From NCBI RefSeq assembly GCF_946885855.1, contig NZ_CAMPHH010000098.1:1-11378 (forward strand): a stretch of 11,378 bases of DNA, read 5' to 3'. Position numbers and translations under genes: made by a program. Positions 5,970 to 11,378 of this stretch are shown piece after piece. Source of the stretch: an uncultured Actinotalea sp. Its GTDB lineage: Bacteria; Actinomycetota; Actinomycetes; Actinomycetales; Cellulomonadaceae. Numbering within the stretch: the first letter of the stretch is position 1; each line of letters opens with the position of its first letter. Under the pieces are notes generated by a model, which was not told the DNA's origin, ran no database searches, and was given only the letters and a program-made list of their open reading frames with translations.

Positions 5970-6887
5970 ACCATCACGCACGTGCGCCAGCTCCGCGTCG
6001 TCCTCAACACCGACGACCTGCCCGCCGCCCTCGCCTTCTACCGCGACGCGCTCGGGCTGCGCGAGGAGGAGGCGCTCTCCGGCCCGGGCGAGGCCCGGGT
6101 GGTCATCCTGGACGCCGGCCGGGCGACGCTCGAGCTCGCGAACCCCGCGCAGTCGGCGTTCATCGCCGACGTCGAGACCGGTGGGGCCGCGAGCACGCCC
6201 GTCCGGCTCGCGTTCGAGGTCGACGACGCCGCGGCGGCGACCGTCGCCCTCACCGACGCCGGCGGGGGTCTCGTCGGCGCGCCGGTCCGCACCCCGTGGG
6301 AGTCCGTCAACGCCCGGGTGTCCGATCCCGAGGGCCTGCACGTCACGGTCTTCACCGAGCCCGCCGGCCAGGCCGGGCGGGCACCGGCGGACCTCGTCGG
6401 CACGGAGGTGGCAGGTCTGGGGGAGGAGGGACTGCTGGCGCGGGCCGTCCAGCTGGCGCAGGCGAACGCGGACGCGGGCGCCGAGCCCTTCGGGGCGATC
6501 GCCGTGCACGACGGCGTCGTCGTCGGGGTCGGGGTGAACACGCGCGACGTCGCGGTCGACCCGACCGCCCACGCGGAGGTCGAGGCGGTCCGGGCCGCTG
6601 CCCGGCGGCTCGGCCGCGCGAACCTGGCGGGGGTGACGGTGTACTCCAGCTGTGAGCCCTGCCCGGTGTGCCGGACGGTCGCCGCCGTGGCGGGCGTCGA
6701 CGAGGTCGTCTACGCGGCCGAGGCGGCGCTCGTGCCCGCGGAGATCAGCGACCTGCCCGCGGACCTGTGCCGGGCTGTCGCGCAGTACCGTCCCGAGCGC
6801 GTCCGGCCGGGCGTCACCGCGCTGACCCGGGACCAGCTCGCCGCGCCGTTCCGGACCTTCGTGGAACGGCTCGCGGCCGGTTCGTGA
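5967..6887 (+). CDS. Fusion of a glyoxalase-fold (VOC) domain and a zinc nucleoside/nucleobase deaminase
   Basis: The protein has 306 residues in two domains. Residues 1-131 form a VOC domain (opening LRVVLNTDDLPAALAFYRDALGL, closing DPEGLHVTVFTEP). Aligned by eye to glyoxalase I, only one of the four metal ligands remains (E56 in ATLELAN); the other positions are R10, R80 and T127, so metal catalysis is unlikely. After a linker (about 132-150), residues about 151-306 are a CDA-fold deaminase of the guanine deaminase/TadA-like group: PFGAIAV at 174-180, HAE at 202-204 (zinc ligand H202, proton shuttle E204) and PCPVC at 231-235 (zinc ligands C232 and C235). The deaminase active site is complete. 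It hydrolyses an amino group on a base or nucleoside; the exact substrate is unknown. No stop codon, frameshift or well-placed internal ribosome site separates the domains. The gene is monocistronic by its flanking signals. Confidence 0.88.
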   Translation: MTITHVRQLRVVLNTDDLPAALAFYRDALGLREEEALSGPGEARVVILDAGRATLELANPAQSAFIADVETGGAASTPVRLAFEVDDAAAATVALTDAGGGLVGAPVRTPWESVNARVSDPEGLHVTVFTEPAGQAGRAPADLVGTEVAGLGEEGLLARAVQLAQANADAGAEPFGAIAVHDGVVVGVGVNTRDVAVDPTAHAEVEAVRAAARRLGRANLAGVTVYSSCEPCPVCRTVAAVAGVDEVVYAAEAALVPAEISDLPADLCRAVAQYRPERVRPGVTALTRDQLAAPFRTFVERLAAGS

Positions 6888-6933
6888 GACGGCGGCGTCC
6901 CGCCGCGCGGACGGCGTCGCCCGTGCCCGGAGG

Positions 6934-6966
6934 ACGGGTCCCCGATCCGCCGGATCGGTGACCCGT
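6934..6966 (+). terminator. Long hairpin after the VOC-deaminase gene
   Basis: ACGGGTC, one unpaired base and CCGATCC (934-948 of this kilobase) pair with GGATCGG, one base and GACCCGT (952-966) around a GCC loop: 7+7 bp with a single internal mismatch. It lies 46 bases after the deaminase stop codon and 89 bases before the fdhA start. It is most simply the terminator of the deaminase gene, but could also be part of a structured fdhA leader. Confidence 0.6.
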
Positions 6967-7041
6967 TCGGCTCGCGGAGCCCAGCTCGGGGGACGAGAGT
7001 GGATCGACGGGGCCGTCCGCAGGGGCCGGCCCACGACGGTC

Positions 7042-7048
7042 AAGGAGG
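7042..7048 (+). promoter_or_regulatory. Consensus ribosome binding site of fdhA
   Basis: AAGGAGG, a near-perfect anti-16S match, lies seven bases before the GTG at 7056. It is the strongest ribosome site in the window, suggests high expression, and fixes the fdhA start. No TANNNT box is found between 6967 and 7045, so the fdhA promoter was not located. Confidence 0.85.
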
Positions 7049-7055
7049 ATCGTCC

Positions 7056-8276
7056 GTGTCAGGAAATCGCGCGATCGCGTACAAGGGTCCGGGCAAGGTC
7101 GAGGTCATCGACATCGACTACCCGACTTTCGAGCTCAAGGACGGACCCGGTGTCAACCCCGCGAACGTCGGCCGGAAGGTCAACCACGGGGTCATCCTCA
7201 AGACGGTGGCGACGAACATCTGCGGCTCGGACCAGCACATGGTCCGTGGCCGGACGACGGCCCCCACCGACCTGGTGCTGGGCCACGAGATCACCGGCGA
7301 GGTGGTCGAGTGCGGGCCCGACGTCGAGTTCATCAAGGTGGGCGACCTCGTCTCGGTGCCCTTCAACATCGCGTGCGGCCGCTGCCGCAACTGCAAGGAG
7401 CGCAAGACGGGCATCTGCCTCAACGTCAACCCCGACCGTCCCGGCAGCGCCTACGGCTACGTGGACATGGGCGGCTGGGTCGGTGGCCAGGCCGAGTACG
7501 TGCTCGTCCCGTACGCCGACTGGAACCTCCTGAAGTTCCCGGACAAGGACCGGGCGATGGAGAAGATCCTCGACCTCGCCATGCTCTCGGACATCTTCCC
7601 GACGGGCTTCCACGGCGCGGTGACCGCGGGCGTCGGTGTGGGCTCCACGGTGTACGTCGCCGGGGCCGGCCCGGTCGGCCTCGCCGCCGCGACGGGCGCG
7701 CAGCTGCTCGGCGCCGCCGTCGTCATCGTCGGCGACCTCAACGAGGACCGCCTCGCCCAGGCCCGCAGCTTCGGGTGCGAGACGATCGACGTCTCCAAGG
7801 GTGACGTCGGGGAGCAGATCGCCGAGATCCTCGGCGTGCCCGAGGTCGACTGCGGCGTCGACGCCGTCGGGTTCGAGGCCCGCGGCCACGGCAAGGACGC
7901 GAGCCACGAGGCGCCCGCGACGGTGCTGAACTCGCTCATGGACATCACCAAGGCGGGCGGTGCGCTCGGCATCCCCGGCCTGTACGTCACCGGTGACCCG
8001 GGCGGCATCGACGAGGCCGCCCAGAAGGGCTCGCTGTCCCTGAGCCTCGGCACCGGCTGGGCGAAGTCGCTCTCCTTCACGACGGGGCAGTGCCCGGTCA
8101 TGAAGTACAACCGCGACCTCATGATGGCGATCCTGCACGACCGGGTGAGCATCGCGAAGAACGTCAAGGCCAAGGCGATCACGCTCGATACCGCCCCGCA
8201 GGGCTACGCCGAGTTCGACGCCGGCGCGGCGCAGAAGTACGTGCTCGACCCCAACGGGTACCTCGGCGCCGCCTGA
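7056..8276 (+). CDS. fdhA: Glutathione-independent formaldehyde dehydrogenase (zinc, NAD-linked)
   Basis: The 406-residue cytosolic enzyme oxidises formaldehyde to formate with tightly bound NAD, without glutathione or mycothiol. It is closely similar along its whole length to the Pseudomonas putida enzyme (398 residues): the start SGNRAIAYKGPGKVEV, NICGSDQHMVRGRTT, LGHEITGEV, AYGYVDMG and VDAVGFEARGHG are shared or nearly so. Catalytic zinc ligands by analogy are C56, H77 and D179; structural zinc ligands are C107, C110, C113 and C121. The NAD site shows GAGPVG (203-208) with the acidic D227 at the end of the second strand, favouring NAD over NADP. The GTG start has a consensus ribosome site. 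It converges on the molybdoenzyme gene. Related medium-chain dehydrogenases also dismutate aldehydes, so a wider aldehyde range is possible. Confidence 0.95.
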   Translation: MSGNRAIAYKGPGKVEVIDIDYPTFELKDGPGVNPANVGRKVNHGVILKTVATNICGSDQHMVRGRTTAPTDLVLGHEITGEVVECGPDVEFIKVGDLVSVPFNIACGRCRNCKERKTGICLNVNPDRPGSAYGYVDMGGWVGGQAEYVLVPYADWNLLKFPDKDRAMEKILDLAMLSDIFPTGFHGAVTAGVGVGSTVYVAGAGPVGLAAATGAQLLGAAVVIVGDLNEDRLAQARSFGCETIDVSKGDVGEQIAEILGVPEVDCGVDAVGFEARGHGKDASHEAPATVLNSLMDITKAGGALGIPGLYVTGDPGGIDEAAQKGSLSLSLGTGWAKSLSFTTGQCPVMKYNRDLMMAILHDRVSIAKNVKAKAITLDTAPQGYAEFDAGAAQKYVLDPNGYLGAA

Positions 8277-8285
8277 GGCCCGTCC

Positions 8286-8317
8286 GCGAGCCCGGGCCCG
8301 GCGGGGCCCGGGCTCGC
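8286..8317. terminator. Bidirectional terminator between convergent fdhA and the molybdoenzyme gene
   Basis: GCGAGCCCGGGCCC (8286-8299) pairs perfectly with 8304-8317 around a GGCG loop, a 14-bp stem made almost entirely of G-C pairs. It sits in the 74-base gap between two converging stop codons and, being symmetric, could end transcription from both sides. Confidence 0.8.
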
Positions 8318-8350
8318 TGCGCGCCCGGTGCCCGGCCGCTCGGGTGGAGG

Positions 8351-10699
8351 TCAGGCGGCGGCGCGCTCCAGCCGGATGACGACGCTCTTGCTCGTCGGCG
8401 TGTTGGAGTCGTCCGCGGTGGAGTCGAGCGGCACGAGCACGTTCGTCTCCGGGAAGTACGCGGCCGCGCAGCCCCTCGCCGTGTCGTAGGCGACGACACG
8501 GAACGCCTCCGCGCGCCGCTCGACGCCGTCGGTGAACTCCGAGACGAGGTCGACGACGTCGCCGTCGGCGAAGCCCAGGGCGCGCAGGTCGTCGGCGTTG
8601 ACCATGACCACCCGGCGGCCGCCCTTGATGCCGCGGTACCGGTCGTCGGGGCCGTAGACGGTGGTGTTGTACTGGTCGTGGGACCGCAGCGTCTGCAGCA
8701 GCAGCCGCCCGGGTGGGGTGCGCGGCCACCACAGGGGCGTCGTCGTGAAGTGCGCCTTGGTGCTGGCGGTCTCGAACGTGCGCACGTCGTGGGGGCCGTG
8801 GGGGAGCCGGAAGCCACCCGGGTCGTCGATGCGCCGCTCGTAGTCCACGAAGCCGGGTACGACCGCCTCGATGTGCCGGCGGATCAGCCGGTAGTCGTCC
8901 TCCATCGCCTGCCAGTCGGCCTGCGGTGCGCCGGGGAGCGGCCGGCCCTGCTCGTCGTGGAAGAGCGCTCGGGCGAGGCGGCAGACGATCGCGATCTCGG
9001 AGAGCAGGTCCTTCGCCGGCGGCTGGAGGTGCCCGGAGGACGCGTGGACCATCGACATCGAGTCCTCGACCGTGACGCGCTGCCGGCCGGTGCGCTGCAC
9101 GTCGAGGTCGGAGCGGCCCAGCGTGGGCAGGATGATCGCGGTCCGGCCGGGTGCCAGGTGGGAGTGGTTGAGCTTGGTGCTCACCTGCACCGTCATCGCG
9201 CACGAGCGCAGCGCCGCCTCGGTCACGGCCGTGTCCGGAGCGGCCTTGAGGAAGTTGCCGCCCATCCCGAGGAAGAACCGGACGCGGCCGTCCCGCATCG
9301 CGCGGATCGTGTCCACCGTGTCGAAGCCGTGCTCGCGGGGCGGCGCGAAGCCGAACTCGGCCTCGAGCCGGTCCAGGAACGGCTGGGGCATCTTCTCGAA
9401 GATGCCCATGGTCCGGTCGCCCTGGACGTTGGAGTGGCCACGGACCGGCAGGAGTCCGGCGCCCGGGCGGCCGAGGTTCCCCTGCAGCAGCACGAGGTTG
9501 ACGATCTCCTTGATCGTGGGCACCGAGTGCTTGTGCTGGGTCAGGCCCATCGCCCACGCGACGATCGTCCGGTCCGAGTCCAGCAGCATCTCGCCGACCT
9601 CGCGCAGCTGCGCCTCGGTGAGCCCGGTCGCCTCCTCCAGGTCGCGCCACGACGTCGCCCGCAGGTTCGCGGTGTACTCCTCGAGCCCCACGGTGTGCTG
9701 CTCGACGAACGCGTGATCGAGGACGGTCTCCAGCCCGATGGTGCGGCGGCCCGCGTCCTCCGCCTCGAGCAGCACCTTGCCCAGCGCCTGGAACACGCCG
9801 AGGTCGCCGCCGAGGCGGACCTGCAGGTGCACGTCGGCGATGCGCGTGCCGCGGCCGAGCATGCCGTGGACCCGCTGCGGGTTGCGGTAGTGCGTGAGGC
9901 CGGCCTCGGGCAACGGGTTGATCGCGACGATCCGCGCGCCCTGCTCCTTGGCCTTCTCCAGCGAGGTGAGCATCCGCGGGTGGTTCGTCCCGGGGTTCTG
10001 ACCGGCGATGAGGATGAGCTTGGCCGTCTCGACGTCGTGCAGCGTGACCGAGCCCTTGCCGATCCCGATGGTCTTGCCGAGCGCCTCGCCGGACGACTCG
10101 TGGCACATGTTCGAGCAGTCGGGCAGGTTGTTCGTGCCGTAGCCCCGGACGAGCAGCTGGTAGAGGAACGCCGCCTCGTTGGAGGTACGCCCCGAGGTGT
10201 AGAACGCCGCCTGGTCCGGGCTGTCGAGCGCGCGCAGTGCCGCGGCGATCCGGGTGAATGCCTCGTCCCAGCCGATCGGGCGGTAGTGCGCGTCCCCGTC
10301 CTCGCGAAGCATCGGCGTCGTGAGCCGGCCCTGCCAATTGAGCCAGTGGTCGTCGCGGGCGTAGAGCTCGTCGATCGCGTGCTCGGCGAAGAACTCGGGC
10401 CGGATCCGCTTGCGGGTCGCCTCCGACGCGAGGGCCTTGGCGCCGTTCTCGCAGAACTCCGCGTGGCTGCGGTCGGGGGCGTTCGGGTCGGGCCAGGCGC
10501 AGCTCATGCAGTCGAACCCGCCGGGCTGGTTCATCCGGAGCAGGCCGGACGCCGTGCGGACCGGGCCCATCTCCCGCAGCGCGTGCTGCATCGCGCTCGT
10601 CACGCCGGGCACGCCGGCGGCGGTGCGCTTGCGGCGGCCGACCGTCACCTCCACCTGGTCGGCGGGGCGGTCGAGGTCGTCAGCGGGCGTCGTCGCCAT
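8351..10699 (-). CDS. YdeP/FdhF-like molybdopterin oxidoreductase alpha subunit (putative formate dehydrogenase)
   Basis: The 782-residue protein belongs to the bis-MGD molybdenum enzymes, in the YdeP / formate dehydrogenase-H-like branch. The N-terminal segment GFDCMSCAWPDP...EFCENGAKA (C64, C67, C83) is a hallmark of that branch. Only three of the four cysteines of a classical 4Fe-4S motif are evident, so a cluster is uncertain. SNMCHESSG places C199-H200 where formate dehydrogenase H has selenocysteine-histidine; the codon is TGC, so the molybdenum ligand is cysteine. AGQNPGTNHPRM (about 232-243) is a typical cofactor-binding stretch. The molybdopterin dinucleotide-binding domain occupies about 650-775 (HDQYNTTVYG, GDVVDLVSE). 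No twin-arginine signal is seen, so it is cytosolic. fdhD lies divergently and fdhA next door, supporting formate as substrate; this is inference, since YdeP-type enzymes are poorly characterised. No electron-transfer subunit is encoded in the window. The ATG start is supported by the leaderless promoter. Confidence 0.92.
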   Translation of the reverse strand: MATTPADDLDRPADQVEVTVGRRKRTAAGVPGVTSAMQHALREMGPVRTASGLLRMNQPGGFDCMSCAWPDPNAPDRSHAEFCENGAKALASEATRKRIRPEFFAEHAIDELYARDDHWLNWQGRLTTPMLREDGDAHYRPIGWDEAFTRIAAALRALDSPDQAAFYTSGRTSNEAAFLYQLLVRGYGTNNLPDCSNMCHESSGEALGKTIGIGKGSVTLHDVETAKLILIAGQNPGTNHPRMLTSLEKAKEQGARIVAINPLPEAGLTHYRNPQRVHGMLGRGTRIADVHLQVRLGGDLGVFQALGKVLLEAEDAGRRTIGLETVLDHAFVEQHTVGLEEYTANLRATSWRDLEEATGLTEAQLREVGEMLLDSDRTIVAWAMGLTQHKHSVPTIKEIVNLVLLQGNLGRPGAGLLPVRGHSNVQGDRTMGIFEKMPQPFLDRLEAEFGFAPPREHGFDTVDTIRAMRDGRVRFFLGMGGNFLKAAPDTAVTEAALRSCAMTVQVSTKLNHSHLAPGRTAIILPTLGRSDLDVQRTGRQRVTVEDSMSMVHASSGHLQPPAKDLLSEIAIVCRLARALFHDEQGRPLPGAPQADWQAMEDDYRLIRRHIEAVVPGFVDYERRIDDPGGFRLPHGPHDVRTFETASTKAHFTTTPLWWPRTPPGRLLLQTLRSHDQYNTTVYGPDDRYRGIKGGRRVVMVNADDLRALGFADGDVVDLVSEFTDGVERRAEAFRVVAYDTARGCAAAYFPETNVLVPLDSTADDSNTPTSKSVVIRLERAAA

Positions 10700-10711
10700 C
10701 CGGCCATGCTA
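10697..10711 (-). promoter_or_regulatory. Leaderless-type promoter of the molybdoenzyme gene
   Basis: On the minus strand the -10 hexamer TAGCAT (10711-10706) is followed by GGCCGG and the ATG at 10699, so transcription would begin at or next to the start codon. The bases between them do not form a Shine-Dalgarno sequence. Immediately upstream is the palindrome GGTCGACC (10712-10719) with a second GGTCGA at 10721-10726, a possible operator overlapping the promoter. Confidence 0.55.
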
Positions 10712-10751
10712 GGTCGACCGGGTCGAGCGGGCACCGCGAACCGCGATGGTC

Positions 10752-10766
10752 CACGCTGGGCGCATG
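10752..10766 (+). promoter_or_regulatory. Weak candidate leaderless promoter of fdhD
   Basis: CACGCT (10752-10757) lies six bases before the fdhD ATG at 10764 and matches TANNNT only at the second and last positions. No Shine-Dalgarno sequence is present in the preceding bases (TGGGCGC), so leaderless translation is the likeliest mode, but the promoter itself is poorly supported. Confidence 0.3.
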
Positions 10767-11378
10767 CGGATCACGAAGCGCTGGCGCGTGCGCCGGATCT
10801 CCGCCGACGGCGCCGTCCGGGACCGGGCGGACGTGCTGGCGGGGGAGGAGCCCCTCGAGGTCCGCGTCGAGGGCCGGCCCTACGCGGTCACGATGCGCAC
10901 GCCGGGGCACGACGTCGAGCTGGTCGCGGGCTTCCTCGTCTCCGAGGGCGTGCTCGCCGCCGCCGACGACGTCCTGCTCGTGGACGACCGCGCGGGCGTC
11001 GCGGCCTCGGGCGAGCGGGACCGCAACGTCGTCGACGTCCGGCTCGCCCCGGGTGTCGCGCCGCCCGACGCGTCGCGGCACCGGCACGTCTACACGACGA
11101 GCAGCTGCGGCGTGTGCGGCACCGCGTCGATCGACGCCGTGCGGACGGTGAGCCGCTTCGACGTGACGGCCGACGACGTCGTCGTGCCGGCGCGCACGCT
11201 GCTCGGGCTGCCGGACCGGCTGCGGGCGGAGCAGGCGGTGTTCGGCCGCACGGGCGGCGTGCACGCCGCCGCGCTGCTCGCGCTGCCCGGGCCGGACGCA
11301 CCGGACGACGACGGCGCGCTGCTGTGCGTCCGGGAGGACGTCGGGCGGCACAACGCCGTGGACAAGGTCGTCGGCTGG
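10764..11378 (+). CDS. fdhD: FdhD, formate dehydrogenase sulfurtransferase (C-terminus beyond right edge)
   Basis: The first 205 residues are present, of about 270-290 usual for the family; the frame is open to the last base. FdhD binds the bis-MGD cofactor and passes sulfur from the IscS cysteine desulfurase to the molybdenum centre, a step required for formate dehydrogenase activity. Seen here: EEPLEVRVEGRPYAVTMRTPG (about 28-48), the family's opening, HDVELVAGFLVSEG (49-62), the essential CxxC motif in TSSCGVCGTASID (C115 and C118, equivalent to the E. coli C121/C124 pair), and GGVHAAAL and VGRHNAVDKVVGW near the visible end. It is divergent from the molybdoenzyme gene across 64 bases, so the enzyme and its maturation factor probably share a regulatory region. 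Confidence 0.95.
   Translation, partial: MRITKRWRVRRISADGAVRDRADVLAGEEPLEVRVEGRPYAVTMRTPGHDVELVAGFLVSEGVLAAADDVLLVDDRAGVAASGERDRNVVDVRLAPGVAPPDASRHRHVYTTSSCGVCGTASIDAVRTVSRFDVTADDVVVPARTLLGLPDRLRAEQAVFGRTGGVHAAALLALPGPDAPDDDGALLCVREDVGRHNAVDKVVGW

Noticed and set aside
4806..7043. A 745-codon minus-strand open frame spanning the permease and VOC-deaminase genes
   Set aside because: It covers two well-supported plus-strand genes and the terminators between them, and its composition is shadow-like (Arg/Gly/Gln/Asp-rich, no motifs).
10103..10105. Selenocysteine at the molybdoenzyme active site, as in formate dehydrogenase H
   Set aside because: The codon is TGC, so residue 199 is cysteine; there is no in-frame TGA.
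7059..10337. A 1092-codon minus-strand open frame across fdhA and most of the molybdoenzyme gene
   Set aside because: It is antisense to fdhA and out of frame with the molybdoenzyme, runs through the bidirectional terminator, and has no recognisable domain.

Overview
The base composition (very GC-rich, roughly three quarters G+C, with third codon positions almost all G or C), frequent GTG starts, promoter-like TANNNT hexamers placed 6-7 bases before start codons, and the protein families all point to a chromosomal segment of a high-GC actinobacterium (Actinomycetota, perhaps Micrococcales such as a Cellulomonas-like genus; the genus is a guess). I see no tRNA, rRNA, insertion sequence, CRISPR array, phage gene or origin.

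Left block (1-5729): an M20-type amidohydrolase runs off the left edge on the minus strand. Next comes a minus-strand two-component pair, an OmpR/PhoB-type response regulator followed by its HisKA sensor kinase. Divergent from it on the plus strand lie an exported LolA/DUF2092-like protein, an ABC-2 ATPase and its membrane permease. The 92-base region between the regulator and the exported protein carries two opposed pairs of CTGA(G) boxes with exact 11-base spacing, the arrangement OmpR-family regulators bind. The block therefore looks like a self-contained envelope-sensing and export or repair module. A perfect 12-bp hairpin and a leaderless-type promoter separate the exported protein gene from the ABC pair.

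Middle (5730-6887): after a 13-bp hairpin there is one gene that fuses a glyoxalase-fold (VOC) domain to a zinc nucleoside/nucleobase deaminase. It has its own leaderless-type promoter and a strong following hairpin.

Right block (6888-11378): a one-carbon oxidation group. A glutathione-independent formaldehyde dehydrogenase (fdhA, plus strand) converges on a YdeP/FdhF-like molybdopterin oxidoreductase (minus strand), with a perfect 14-bp hairpin between them. fdhD, the sulfurtransferase needed to activate formate dehydrogenases, diverges from the molybdoenzyme across a 64-base promoter region and runs off the right edge. Together these could take formaldehyde to formate and then to CO2, although formate as the molybdoenzyme's substrate is inferred from context.

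The most notable items are the VOC-deaminase fusion with a largely lost VOC metal site, the paired 11-base-spaced operator, the re-assigned leaderless start of the ABC ATPase, and the compact formaldehyde/formate group. Nothing in the window is convincingly a wholly new system.
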